64,000 bases of DNA, taken from NCBI GenBank assembly GCA_004570955.1, contig SPPL01000003.1, positions 310,001 to 374,000 of the forward strand. The letters are read 5' to 3'. Positions 16,824 to 25,704 of the stretch are shown here, piece by piece. The stretch comes from Jeotgalicoccus nanhaiensis (GTDB lineage: Bacteria > Bacillota > Bacilli > Staphylococcales > Salinicoccaceae). The translations under genes were made by a program, and so were the position numbers. Each line of letters starts with the position of its first letter. The first letter of the stretch is position 1. The notes beneath the pieces were generated by a model that ran no database searches, had not been told where the DNA came from, and saw only the letters and a program-made list of their open reading frames with translations.

Positions 16824-17516
16824 TTACTTCTCTCTGATTTCATATGAATATTTCAGCTGATTGATAATCATGATGAGACCGAGGAGTATAATACTGAAAA
16901 TTTGTGATTCTTCTGTGATAATTGAATAAAAAATCATCAGAATCATTGCGAAAAACAACAGAGCAGACGTGAGAGCGCCTGAAGTGTACAGTGCTTTCGC
17001 CATCACAAATAATTCACCTTCGTCTGTAGCAGCCAGCAGTTTTTGATTGTATTTCTTTTCGCCGGGTTCCGGTAAATTTCTATCCGGATAAACGATGTTG
17101 ATAAGGGCTGAGGCCCGAATACTCATATACAGAGAAATAAACACCAATATCACCGTCAGTACGATAAGCCAAGGATTTTCTGCGGCCATGGTTTGGATGG
17201 CAAGTGACATGAATGAAAGTATCAATGATACAGAAGTCATTACAGTAATAACATTGAATGAGTTATAGCTGTATGCGTCGAATTCATCGTCAGTCATATT
17301 TCGGTTTTTATCTTTTGTTAAGCTGATTAAATTTCTGCGTCGTATAAATGCGTATAAAAGCAGGCCGATTATTATTATAATCATCACGATACTCAGCCAG
17401 AAGTAGACAACGTCAAGTGTGCCGCCTATGTTTCGTCCGTAAAGCAGTTCGAGTGTCAAATAACCCGCTGCAAAGCCGATCACAGCGTACAGCAGCATTT
17501 TTAAGATGGTTTTCAT
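16824..17516 (-). CDS. DUF3169-family membrane protein
   Basis: A 230-residue membrane protein with about six helices arranged in pairs and a conserved cytoplasmic loop (NMTDDEFDAYSYNSFN) before the middle helices. It matches my recollection of the DUF3169 family, which usually sits next to a small XRE regulator, as here. It starts at the base after the regulator's stop codon, with GAGGAGGAG inside the regulator serving as ribosome site. Function unknown. Confidence 0.8.
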   Translation of the reverse strand: MKTILKMLLYAVIGFAAGYLTLELLYGRNIGGTLDVVYFWLSIVMIIIIIGLLLYAFIRRRNLISLTKDKNRNMTDDEFDAYSYNSFNVITVMTSVSLILSFMSLAIQTMAAENPWLIVLTVILVFISLYMSIRASALINIVYPDRNLPEPGEKKYNQKLLAATDEGELFVMAKALYTSGALTSALLFFAMILMIFYSIITEESQIFSIILLGLIMIINQLKYSYEIREK

Positions 17517-17720
17517 TTATAACTCCTCCTCATCGAAGATAAAAATATTCTCGATTGGTTCGTTAAATATATTAGCCATTCGTTTAGCAATTAAAAGGGA
17601 CGGGATATATTCTTCGCGCTCAATCAAGCTGATGGTCTGCCGGGATACTTTGGCGAGTTTTGCGAGCTGGGTCTGGTTTAAACTGTCCCTCGCGCGCAGT
17701 TCACGCAATCTTGTTTTCAT
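17517..17720 (-). CDS. Small XRE/Cro-type HTH regulator
   Basis: A 67-residue protein that is almost entirely one helix-turn-helix domain: LRARDSLNQTQLAKLAKVSRQTISLIE with the conserved KxxR lead-in. It resembles YozG/YgzD-type regulators. It forms a two-gene operon with the DUF3169 membrane protein, probably repressing its own promoter, where a TTGACAA/TTGTCAA palindrome occurs at 17790-17809. Confidence 0.9.
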   Translation of the reverse strand: MKTRLRELRARDSLNQTQLAKLAKVSRQTISLIEREEYIPSLLIAKRMANIFNEPIENIFIFDEEEL

Positions 17721-17789
17721 AGCTTCACCTTCGCTTTGTTTTAGTTATCTATATTTTTCTTATTTATAATGTAACATATATTTGTCTTA

Positions 17790-17809
17790 TTGACAACTTT
17801 ACTTGTCAA
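17790..17809. promoter_or_regulatory. Inverted repeat, likely XRE operator/promoter
   Basis: TTGACAA-CTTTAC-TTGTCAA is perfect, and a further TTGTC half-site lies to the left at 17782. The half-sites double as -35 boxes for a minus-strand promoter reading into the XRE gene. Autoregulation is inferred. Confidence 0.45.
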
Positions 17810-17944
17810 TATAATAAATAAAATAGTCAAAAGAATAAAAAACATAATATTGTTGATTTTACAGCACCAATGAATTTAGCAGCAAGTTTATAATAGGTAA
17901 GATATAAATTTTTACGAAGCCGATGAACGAGAAGGAGTAATACT

Positions 17945-18999
17945 ATGTTTTTAGCATGGAATGAAATGATAAGAAATAAGCTGAAGTTCAGTTTAATTAT
18001 CGGAGTCCTTGTGATGATCAGCTACCTGCTGTTTTTATTATCTGGACTGGCAAGCGGTTTAATGGATATGAATAGAGAAGCTGTGGATCAATGGGAAGCA
18101 GATGCAATCATTTTAAATGATGAAGTGAAGCAAACCAGACAATTCAGCAGTCTATGATAGCGGAAGATGATGTCGAAAACCTTTTTGAGGAACAGGCAAC
18201 ATTGAAACAGCATTCAGTTATTGCATCAAACGGCGATATTGAAGAGAATGCTTTTGTTTTCGGAATAGAAGAAGATTCATTCCTCCTTCCGGAACTCACA
18301 GAAGGTGAGCAAGCTGAAAAAGAAAATGAAGTCGTGGCAGACTATTCATTAAAAGAAACAGGTTTTGAAGTCGGGGACGAACTGACATTGTCAAACGGTG
18401 ATGAAGTACTGACGCTCACCGGCTTTACTGAAAGTGCTAAATACAGTGCATCATCAGTATTATTTACGGATAATAAAACAATCGAAAAACTGAATCCGAT
18501 GCTGAGTGAAGATATCATTAATGCTTTGGTTATCCGTGATGCTGATTGGCAGGATAGTGAAGTTAATGATGAACTTGAAGTGCTGGAAATTGAAGAATTT
18601 ATAGAAAGTCTTCCAGGTTATACAGCTCAAAGCTTAACGCTGAACTTTATGATTATCTTCCTGTTTGTAATATCTGCAGCAGTAATCGGCATCTTCTTAT
18701 ATGTGCTGACACTCCAGAAAACGAGTCTGTTTGGTGTGTTAAAGGCACAGGGCTTTTCAAACGGTTATCTTGCAAGAACGGTACTGGCACAAACATTTAT
18801 TATTGCAGTAATAGGAACTGTAATCGGTTTGGGATTAACATTCCTTACAGGACTGTTCCTGCCTCCAGCAGTACCGGTTGAGTTTAATTATTTAACGATG
18901 ATTATTTATATGGTTGTCCTTATTGCAGTTGCGATGCTTGGAAGTTTATTTTCAGTCATCAGCGTGCGGAAAGTCGATCCGTTAAAAGCGATTGGATAG
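17945..18999 (+). pseudogene. hrtB: HrtB-like ABC permease, frameshifted
   Basis: Two overlapping frames (17945-18157 and 18154-18999) together encode an FtsX-type permease like heme exporter HrtB: an N-terminal helix (LIIGVLVMISYLLFLLSG), a large extracytoplasmic domain, three C-terminal helices and an ending VRKVDPLKAIG. The first frame stops at TGA 18155. Homology resumes in the next frame with IQQSMIAEDD. Restoring one base, most simply an A in the ACAATT at about 18139-18144, gives exactly 351 residues, the length I recall for S. aureus HrtB. So this is a one-base deletion or sequencing error. GAAGGAG precedes the ATG. HrtA follows 12 bases downstream. Confidence 0.85.
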
Positions 19000-19011
19000 G
19001 AGGAGAAAATA

Positions 19012-19677
19012 ATGCTTAAATTTGAAAATGTTATAAAATCATTCAAAGATGGCGACCAGACGATAGAAGCGGTCAAAAACACATCGATTACTTTTAATAA
19101 AGGGGAATGTATCGCAATTATCGGACCTTCAGGTTCAGGGAAAAGTACTTTCTTAACCATTGCAGGTGCACTTCAAACGCCGACCGAAGGTGATGTTAAA
19201 ATTAACGGCCAAAGTATTTCAGGAATGAATAGTAAGGAACTCGCGCACTTGAGATTGAATGAAATCGGATTTATTTTGCAGGCGAGTAATTTGGTACCTT
19301 TCCTTTCAGTTAAACAGCAGTTTCAGCTCTTAAAAAAATCAAAAAAAGATGTGATGGCTGATAGTGAACTGGATGAATTGTTTGAAAAGCTGTCTTTAAA
19401 AAAAGTGAAGGACCAGCTGCCGAGTGAAATATCAGGCGGTCAGAAACAGCGTGTAGCTATTGCGAAATCATTATATACTAATCCGAGCATTATATTGGCA
19501 GATGAACCTACAGCTTCTTTAGATACGGAAAATGCACTGAAAGTAATGCAGATTCTAAAAGAAGAAACAGAGCAGCGTATGAAAACATGTATTATCGTTA
19601 CTCATGATGAACGTCTAACTGAGTATTGTGATGCAGTTTATAAAATGACAGATGGTATATTAGAAAAACAAGATTAA
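19012..19677 (+). CDS. hrtA: HrtA-like heme-efflux ABC ATPase
   Basis: A 221-residue ATPase of the MacB/LolD type, the same length as staphylococcal HrtA. Walker A GPSGSGKST is at 38-46, the Q-loop QASNL near 90, the signature ISGGQKQR from 140, Walker B IILADEP at 160-166 and the switch His198. With HrtB it exports excess heme or related compounds. It is preceded by GGAGGAG and is cotranscribed with the permease. No HssRS pair is adjacent. If the hrtB lesion is real, the ATPase has no partner here. Confidence 0.88.
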   Translation: MLKFENVIKSFKDGDQTIEAVKNTSITFNKGECIAIIGPSGSGKSTFLTIAGALQTPTEGDVKINGQSISGMNSKELAHLRLNEIGFILQASNLVPFLSVKQQFQLLKKSKKDVMADSELDELFEKLSLKKVKDQLPSEISGGQKQRVAIAKSLYTNPSIILADEPTASLDTENALKVMQILKEETEQRMKTCIIVTHDERLTEYCDAVYKMTDGILEKQD

Positions 19678-19681
19678 AATG

Positions 19682-19713
19682 AAAACACATTCTGAATTTT
19701 AGAATGTGTTTTT
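19682..19713 (+). terminator. Terminator after hrtA
   Basis: AAAACACATTCT pairs perfectly with AGAATGTGTTTT around a 7-base loop and ends in a T run. Confidence 0.85.
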
Positions 19714-19734
19714 AAATTTAAAGAGGTGAATAAA

Positions 19735-20043
19735 TTGGGCTTTGTCTATTTAGCCGGTGCGATTATATCAGAAGTATTCGGTTCCAGCATGATGAAAATA
19801 ACAGCTGTGAACAATTCTAAAAAAGCGATTATCGGTGTTGCGGCAGGCTATGTTCTGGCATTTTATCTGCTGTCGCTGGCGTTATTAACCTTACCGCTGA
19901 GTTTTGCTTACGCAGCATGGAGCGGTGTCGGCACGATGCTGACTGCAATCATTGGTTTTGCCATATTTAAAGAAGAAATCAAAGCCACGACGGTCATCGG
20001 AATTATTATTTTGATTATCGGTCTGATTTTGATGAGAGTATAG
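19735..20043 (+). CDS. SMR efflux subunit, EbrA-like
   Basis: A 102-residue four-helix small multidrug resistance protein. Glu of helix 1 (AIISEVFGSSMMK) is the proton/substrate carboxylate; AAWSGVGTMLTAIIGF and FKEEI are SMR signatures. The sequence is close to EbrA of Bacillus. The TTG at 19735 is preferred as start because AGAGGTG lies 6 bases upstream; a GTG at 19726 lies inside that site. It is paired with a second SMR gene, so the two probably form an asymmetric dimer exporting lipophilic cations. Confidence 0.85.
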   Translation: MGFVYLAGAIISEVFGSSMMKITAVNNSKKAIIGVAAGYVLAFYLLSLALLTLPLSFAYAAWSGVGTMLTAIIGFAIFKEEIKATTVIGIIILIIGLILMRV

Positions 20044-20055
20044 GAGGACGCGGAA

Positions 20056-20397
20056 ATGAGAGCAATATTATTTTTAATGGGTTCAATAGTGTTCGAAGTC
20101 ACGGGGACAACAATGCTGAATTTATCGGACGGCTTTACGAACATCGTGCCGACGGTTATTATGTTTATCTGTTTCGGATTATCATTTACATTTTTAATCG
20201 GCGCGCTTAAAACCATTCCGTTAAGTATCGCTTACAGCGTGTGGGCAGGAATCGGTACAGCGGGAGCAGGAATTATCGGAGTATTTTTATTTAATGAACA
20301 GCTGTCTGCAGTAAATATTATCGGTTTATGCGTCATTATACTCGGTGTCATTATAATGAATATTTCTAAAAAAGATAAGGAAGAAACTGCGCAGTAA
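20056..20397 (+). CDS. SMR efflux subunit, EbrB-like
   Basis: A 113-residue partner of the preceding SMR subunit. Helix 1 has IVFEVTGTTMLNLSDGF with the membrane Glu, and the central motif is SVWAGIGTAGAGIIG. The C-terminus carries a charged tail (SKKDKEETAQ) as EbrB proteins do. AGGAGG precedes the ATG. Unlike the SMR pair at 29190, there is no guanidine riboswitch here, so drugs or quaternary amines are likelier substrates. Confidence 0.85.
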   Translation: MRAILFLMGSIVFEVTGTTMLNLSDGFTNIVPTVIMFICFGLSFTFLIGALKTIPLSIAYSVWAGIGTAGAGIIGVFLFNEQLSAVNIIGLCVIILGVIIMNISKKDKEETAQ

Positions 20398-20432
20398 AAA
20401 AGGATAACGACTCAGGGTCGCTATCCTTTTTT
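20396..20432. terminator. Bidirectional terminator
   Basis: AAAAAGGATAACGAC and GGTCGCTATCCTTTTT form a long stem with a short loop between the SMR pair and the convergent DoxX gene. Confidence 0.85.
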
Positions 20433-20435
20433 ATT

Positions 20436-20789
20436 TTATAATTTATTTACCATTTTTACGAGAACGAACTGAAGCGGGACTCTTGCCCAGAGCAGCGGCT
20501 TAGGAACTTCAATATTGCCAAGCGGCAATGCTTTTCGGGCCATGTAAACATTAGCCGGAAGAACAAGCATCAGGAAGCTGTTGATGACATTCTTTAAAAA
20601 ATTGCCCGGCCGTTTAATTAACAAGAGGAAACTGATAATCAGTTCTGCCACTCCGCTTGCTTTAACGATAAAGTTTTTAAACGGCAAATAATGCGGAACG
20701 ATATTGGTAAAACCTTCTGTCCTTGTGAAGTGCGCGACACCTGCAACACCGAAAACAGCTGCGAGTATATATCTCATAATAGTTTTCAT
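20436..20789 (-). CDS. DoxX-family membrane protein
   Basis: A 117-residue protein with four helices. The N-terminal pattern MRYILAAVFGVAGVAHF and the helix beginning KASGVAELIISFLLL are typical of DoxX/MauE-like proteins. Such proteins have been linked to quinone or thiol redox chemistry, but the role here is unknown. It lies 70 bases downstream of the LysE-type gene on the same strand and may be cotranscribed with it. Confidence 0.8.
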   Translation of the reverse strand: MKTIMRYILAAVFGVAGVAHFTRTEGFTNIVPHYLPFKNFIVKASGVAELIISFLLLIKRPGNFLKNVINSFLMLVLPANVYMARKALPLGNIEVPKPLLWARVPLQFVLVKMVNKL

Positions 20790-20858
20790 TTTCTTCCTCT
20801 CTCCTTATAGAATTGATATTTATATTTACCCTGACCAGAGGCCGGATAACTTAAAAGA

Positions 20859-21482
20859 TCAGATTCCTGAAATCATTTTAATAATATTAATAAGAAGAAT
20901 ACAAGCAATTATAAATATTACGGCTGCAGATATTTTATTAATATAGACAATAATTTTACCATTATTATCTATACTGCCGAGAATTCTGCCGAAGAATACG
21001 AGAATCACAAAAGCAATCCATGAAACTGCGATGCAGGATAAGGTGAATACCAGTAAATCGCTGCCTGTATAAGCTGTGGAATTTGTTCCGATAATGCCAA
21101 CTGTATCCAGTATTGCATGAGGATTGAGCAATGATACTGATAAAGCAAAACCAATTTGTTTAAAAGGGTTGAGCTTGGCGGGTGCGTGAGCAGTCTCGGG
21201 TTTTACAAACCATAACGTTATTGCCATATAAGTGAGAAAACAAAATCCGATAATATACATAGCGAGCTGCAGTGTCGGAATGGACAGGATAATTAAGGAG
21301 ACACCGGCTACAGAGAGTATAATCAATAGTGTATCACTGAGTCCTGCAGTAATTATGGCCGGCAGAGTATGAATAAATTTTTTATGGTTGGCTCCCTGGT
21401 TAATTAAAAACACATTTTGAGCGCCGGGAGGAAGAATTAATCCTGCCGATAAAACGAATCCGTGCAAAAAAGCGAGAAACAT
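20859..21482 (-). CDS. LysE/ArgO-type amino-acid exporter
   Basis: A 207-residue six-helix transporter of the LysE superfamily. The N-terminal signature HGFVLSAGLILPPGAQNVFLINQG is intact and closest to LysE/ArgO of basic amino acids. The sequence LSVSLLNPHAILDT in helix 4 is also characteristic. The start is the ATG at 21482 with AGGAGC 7 bases upstream; a longer frame to 21545 has no ribosome site and would exceed the family length. No lysine riboswitch or ArgP-type regulator gene is next to it. Confidence 0.87.
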   Translation of the reverse strand: MFLAFLHGFVLSAGLILPPGAQNVFLINQGANHKKFIHTLPAIITAGLSDTLLIILSVAGVSLIILSIPTLQLAMYIIGFCFLTYMAITLWFVKPETAHAPAKLNPFKQIGFALSVSLLNPHAILDTVGIIGTNSTAYTGSDLLVFTLSCIAVSWIAFVILVFFGRILGSIDNNGKIIVYINKISAAVIFIIACILLINIIKMISGI

Positions 21483-21564
21483 AGTAAAGCTCCTGACTGA
21501 TGAAATAAGTAAATTAAGATTAATATAATAACAGCTAAGATACAATAGAAAATTTTTAAAATAG

Positions 21565-21594
21565 TTTGTAAATTATGGAAGCGTTTTCTATAAT
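21565..21594 (+). promoter_or_regulatory. Promoter overlapped by a candidate cre site
   Basis: TTTGTA and TATAAT (21589-21594) are 18 bases apart. A near-consensus catabolite site, ATGGAAGCGTTTTCTA, occupies 21575-21590 and overlaps the -10, a position at which CcpA would repress the ABC operon. Confidence 0.55.
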
Positions 21595-21632
21595 AGTTAT
21601 AAATACGTCATAATAAAGACAAATGGGGATGG

Positions 21633-22853
21633 ATGATGTTTAGAACTGTATTTTTAGAAACGTTTAAAAAATTATACCGTAATAAAAAGAACAGACTGTT
21701 ATTTCTGCTGGCATTTATCGGCATAATATTATACTCATTTTTATATTTGCCGACGGTGAATAACCCGTTGACAATTGATGCAGATGAGCTGGCCCTTGAA
21801 ACTGAATCAGCATACGGCATGAAAGAAAGCAGACTTGCTGAGGGTGATATTGCTGTAAACAGCTTTACAGGAGTCGATACATATAGTCTCGCTAAATATG
21901 ATTACGAGAATAATTTTATGTTTTATGATGCGTTGCAAAAAGGTGATATTTCACGTCTTTTCGAGTTGAAAAGTACCGACTATGTTCCTATGTTTACGGT
22001 CGATGCACTGAATGATTATTTGGAGCGGAAACACGACGGCCAGTTTTTAGATATGGATTTTGAAAGGGCGGTAATTAATAATAATTTGTTTGCGCTGTCT
22101 GAGATAGACCACCCGACAACACATGAATTTAACGGTAAAACAGGAATACAGCAGTTGTATTCCTTCTTCTTAAATTACGGTCCTTTAATTTTATTATTTA
22201 TAACTATTTTTGTAGCGAGTGAAGTACTGGTTGATGACCGGAAGCACCATACTTTAAAAGCTGGCCAGCCGCTCGGATGGAGAAAGTACATATTTTATCA
22301 GTCTGTGTCGGTATTTATCTTTATCGCAACTGGTATCGCTTTTTTCCTGATGTTCTTCTTCCTGCTTATATCACTGCTCTACGGTTTTGGTGATATGTCT
22401 CTGTTAACTACCCATTACGCATACACTGAAGGATACAGAGCAGCCGAAGAGAATTTCTTTACCGCGCCTGTCATTGACTTGATTTTGGAGTCGCTGATAT
22501 TAACAGCAGTGCTTTTGTATCTTTTCATACGTTTAAATGCTGTACTTTCCCTGCTATTCAGACATGACGTTATCGTGATGATTGCAGGCTTTGCAATTAT
22601 CGCATTTAACCGTTTATACAGCGGCGGCGGTGAAGATCGTTTTCTCGGCCTTGGAGCTCATTTATTCCCGCAGAACTATTTTGAGTTTGGAAATATTTTA
22701 AGCGGCCGTCAGAACTTTTTAACCTTATCAAATAATTTCACCTTCGAGACGGGCATCATGGTGCTGCTTATAACAATTATTATTATCGAAATAATATTAG
22801 GGCTTCTTGCGGGCTGGATGACACGTCAGAAATTTGTCAGGCAGGTGGACTGA
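21633..22853 (+). CDS. ABC-2-type permease, subunit A
   Basis: A 406-residue membrane protein: one N-terminal helix (LLFLLAFIGIILYSFLYL), a long extracytoplasmic stretch to about residue 175, then five or six helices. This is the layout of ABC-2 export permeases. An alternative ATG at 21636 has better spacing to GGGGATGG. It begins a four-gene operon with a second permease, an ATPase and a lipoprotein. The substrate is unknown; similar systems handle peptides, bacteriocins or sodium. Confidence 0.8.
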   Translation: MMFRTVFLETFKKLYRNKKNRLLFLLAFIGIILYSFLYLPTVNNPLTIDADELALETESAYGMKESRLAEGDIAVNSFTGVDTYSLAKYDYENNFMFYDALQKGDISRLFELKSTDYVPMFTVDALNDYLERKHDGQFLDMDFERAVINNNLFALSEIDHPTTHEFNGKTGIQQLYSFFLNYGPLILLFITIFVASEVLVDDRKHHTLKAGQPLGWRKYIFYQSVSVFIFIATGIAFFLMFFFLLISLLYGFGDMSLLTTHYAYTEGYRAAEENFFTAPVIDLILESLILTAVLLYLFIRLNAVLSLLFRHDVIVMIAGFAIIAFNRLYSGGGEDRFLGLGAHLFPQNYFEFGNILSGRQNFLTLSNNFTFETGIMVLLITIIIIEIILGLLAGWMTRQKFVRQVD

Positions 22854-24029
22854 ATGAAACTGTTCAAATGGGATTTCCTTAAAATTATAAGAGACTGGAA
22901 AGTAAGAATACTTTTAGTAGCGCTGTTTCTTTTTCTGGCAAGTTATTCGGCATTTTACCAGGACCGCGATCTTGCACTTCCTTTGGAAGAATTGCGGAGC
23001 GAATACGAAGATACACAGCAGATTTTCAATGCGATTCCGGAAGACCACTTTGAATCGGCTCGGGGACAAGAAATCTATGATAAACTTGCCCGCCAGCAAA
23101 GCATAATTGGTATGCAGCGGTATATTTTAAGCGAACAGGAAGGCAATACAGTTTCCGGGCTTGAGAGTGTGGTCAGCGATTACGTCGATCAGGGCCTTGA
23201 GCTTGCGGAAAACCGTTTGTTCTTTTATGAAGCGGATGATTTTGAATCGCAGGAACTACTGCTCTCCTTTATGCCAAGCCGGGAAGAAATTGAGAATGAT
23301 TTAAAAATTTTAAAATATTTGAAAGAGAATAATGTTGATATTGATTGGAATCCGTTATCACCGTCACTTGTTTTATTTAATCTGATTAACATTGTTGCCG
23401 GCGTATTTATATTTATTATTGCAGCGGTATTCGGGGCTGACCGCTTCAGTCGGGATCAGGAATTTAACTGGAGTATTTCCCAAGGAATACCTTATTCCTT
23501 TGCCTATCAATGGAGGCAAAGGACATTTATCAGCTGGGGATTGATATGGATTATTACCTTGAGCGGCATCTTCGTCTCATATTTACTCAGTACATTTTAT
23601 ACAGACAGTGGAACACTGAAATATCCAGTGCCGCTGTATGCAGGTGAAGAAACCGTATATATCAGTATAATGCAGTATGTTTTAATCACAGTCTTTATGA
23701 CGATGGTTTTGAGTTACATCATCGTTAAGTTTTCAACCGGGCTGTCCTTTGTATTCAGGAATATCTACCTGACAATTACCATCGCAGTTGCCATATTTTA
23801 TCTGCCTTATGTCATTGCTCTGACCGGGTCTGCTGCGGCCTGGAACCCTCTATTGTACCTGCAGATAATACCGGTGCTGGAAGGGTCATGGGAGTCATTA
23901 AATAATGTGACAATTACCAAATTGCTCATCAGTATGGCGGTATTATATATAATCGTTGAAGTCGTGTTTCACTTTGTTTTTAAATTGATACCGACCCGTA
24001 CAGGCAAGCTTGAAAGGAGGAAGAACTAA
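22854..24029 (+). CDS. ABC-2-type permease, subunit B
   Basis: A 391-residue membrane protein with the same design as its upstream neighbour: first helix at 15-35, extracytoplasmic region to about 160, then a cluster of helices. FGADRFSRDQEFNW resembles the coupling region after the second helix of ABC-2 permeases. It begins directly after the upstream stop and overlaps the ATPase start by one base (TAATG), so the three form one complex. Confidence 0.8.
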   Translation: MKLFKWDFLKIIRDWKVRILLVALFLFLASYSAFYQDRDLALPLEELRSEYEDTQQIFNAIPEDHFESARGQEIYDKLARQQSIIGMQRYILSEQEGNTVSGLESVVSDYVDQGLELAENRLFFYEADDFESQELLLSFMPSREEIENDLKILKYLKENNVDIDWNPLSPSLVLFNLINIVAGVFIFIIAAVFGADRFSRDQEFNWSISQGIPYSFAYQWRQRTFISWGLIWIITLSGIFVSYLLSTFYTDSGTLKYPVPLYAGEETVYISIMQYVLITVFMTMVLSYIIVKFSTGLSFVFRNIYLTITIAVAIFYLPYVIALTGSAAAWNPLLYLQIIPVLEGSWESLNNVTITKLLISMAVLYIIVEVVFHFVFKLIPTRTGKLERRKN

Positions 24030-24937
24030 TGTCATTGGAAGTCAAGAATTTAACGATAAATTACGGAACTAAGACGGTACTGAAGAATGTTAATTTTAAT
24101 ATTCCGGATAACACAATTATCGGTCTGGTTGCGCCGAACGGCACGGGGAAAACAACTTTATTTAATGCAATTATACGTTTCATTCCGATTAATACGGGAG
24201 AAATTTTGATCGATGATATTGTGTATAAAAATACGACAAAAGATGTTAAAGCGCTGCACAGTAAAATTACATTCTTCCCGGATCAGGCTGAACTCTATGA
24301 AGATTTTTCTGGTGTTGAACATATTGAGATGTACAGAGATATATGGAATCCAGACAGCAGCAATATAGAAGAGGTAATAGAACGGCTGAATATGGAAGGT
24401 TATGTGAAAAATAAAGTAAAAACTTATTCTCTCGGGATGAGGCAGCGGCTCTGTTTTGCGATGATGATTGCTGCAGATACAAAGATTATGTTTATGGACG
24501 AAATCATGAACGGCCTGGACCCGGTGAATGTGGAGCTGGTCAGCTCGGTGCTTCAGGAAATAAAAGAAGATGGAAAAATTATTATTGTCGCATCTCATCT
24601 ACTGGAAAATCTTGATGATTACGCGGACCAGATTTATTTTTTAAATGAACAGAAAATTTATTACACATATGTCCGCAATGAATCACACAGAGAGTACGTT
24701 AAAGGTTATATTTCAGAAGATAAATTAAAGTTTCTCAGTCCGCTTAGAGAAGGCACGCTGTATCTGGACGGAGATCGTATATGTATCCCCGCTGACGATC
24801 TACCAGAAGAAGAAGTATTCAAAATGATGAGCACTTTGAAAAAACACAGTTCAACAGAAGTATCACTGGGAGCGTTAGGTACGCATGAACATTATTTGCG
24901 TATTTATAAAGGGGAGAGAAAATATGAAACGGTTTAG
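24029..24937 (+). CDS. ABC transporter ATPase
   Basis: A 302-residue ATPase. Walker A APNGTGKTT is at 35-43, signature YSLGMRQRL near 140, Walker B IMFMDEIMNGLDP shortly after, and the switch His in ASHLLEN. The last 80 residues are an accessory domain. The family is that of ABC-2 exporters for antibiotics or peptides (BcrA/YtrB-like). It is flanked by the two permeases and overlaps the lipoprotein gene by 14 bases. Confidence 0.9.
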   Translation: MSLEVKNLTINYGTKTVLKNVNFNIPDNTIIGLVAPNGTGKTTLFNAIIRFIPINTGEILIDDIVYKNTTKDVKALHSKITFFPDQAELYEDFSGVEHIEMYRDIWNPDSSNIEEVIERLNMEGYVKNKVKTYSLGMRQRLCFAMMIAADTKIMFMDEIMNGLDPVNVELVSSVLQEIKEDGKIIIVASHLLENLDDYADQIYFLNEQKIYYTYVRNESHREYVKGYISEDKLKFLSPLREGTLYLDGDRICIPADDLPEEEVFKMMSTLKKHSSTEVSLGALGTHEHYLRIYKGERKYETV

Positions 24938-25640
24938 CGTTTTATTTTTCTTTGTACTGTTTTTGATGGGGTGTAGTTTTAACGGTCTTATGAGTGAGTC
25001 GTATAATGGTGAAAAGGTGCAGACTGATGAGGAGGCTGCTGAATTATTTGAAGATGAAAATCTTTTAATAAAGGATGGTTTGGAATCCCGTTATGCTTTT
25101 TTGAATAGCAATACTGTCTTTGAAGGCATTACAGAAGGCGGGGTGGAAAAAACATTTTCTCCTGGTTCATACATGACCGGCAAAGATATAGAACCGGGGC
25201 GTTACAAGGCGGCAACAGATTCAGCCTCTGCAATCGTTGTGTATGATGACCAGGGGGACAGAGTATTGGAAACAGCCTTAAATTATTACAGTACAGAAGC
25301 CGTGCTGGAACTGCAGGAAGGTTACCGTGTCGATTACATCACCAGACAGGGTGAGATTACTCTCATGCCGTTCGCCGAAGGATATGACACTGTGCTTCCT
25401 GCAGGCATCCATACAGTTGGAACACATCTTGAAGCAGGCGGTTACACCCTTTTAACAAAAGAATTGCCTGTCAGACGCGAGAACTCTGAAGATAATATTT
25501 ATTTCAATGCAGCGGGGATGAATTCGATGAGTTTATCCAACCCGGATAACGAGATAGACAGAGAATCGGGGATTCCTGTCACGCTGTATAAAGGGGATAC
25601 AATAATTACAGAACATCCGCTCGTACTGGAAAAGCACTAG
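24924..25640 (+). CDS. Lipoprotein with repeated DIxPGxY motifs
   Basis: The ATG at 24924, with GGGGAGAG about 6 bases upstream, yields a 238-residue lipoprotein: signal peptide MKRFSVLFFFVLFLMGC with the lipidated Cys at 17. The body contains repeated modules built around PGSYMTGKDIEPGRYKA and PAGIHTVGTHLEAGGYTLL, beta-strand-rich units seen in several Gram-positive surface proteins of unknown function. Being the fourth gene of the ABC operon, it may bind or sense the exported compound outside the cell. That is inference. Confidence 0.8.
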   Translation: MKRFSVLFFFVLFLMGCSFNGLMSESYNGEKVQTDEEAAELFEDENLLIKDGLESRYAFLNSNTVFEGITEGGVEKTFSPGSYMTGKDIEPGRYKAATDSASAIVVYDDQGDRVLETALNYYSTEAVLELQEGYRVDYITRQGEITLMPFAEGYDTVLPAGIHTVGTHLEAGGYTLLTKELPVRRENSEDNIYFNAAGMNSMSLSNPDNEIDRESGIPVTLYKGDTIITEHPLVLEKH

Positions 25641-25704
25641 CGATAGATCTTTTACTATGCGATACTTAGTCACAAGAATTAATAAAAAAACTGGAGTTGG
25701 AAAT

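Noticed and set aside
19682-19735. A guanidine riboswitch upstream of the first SMR pair
   Set aside because: Only a simple terminator of hrtA lies there; none of the conserved aptamer blocks is present.
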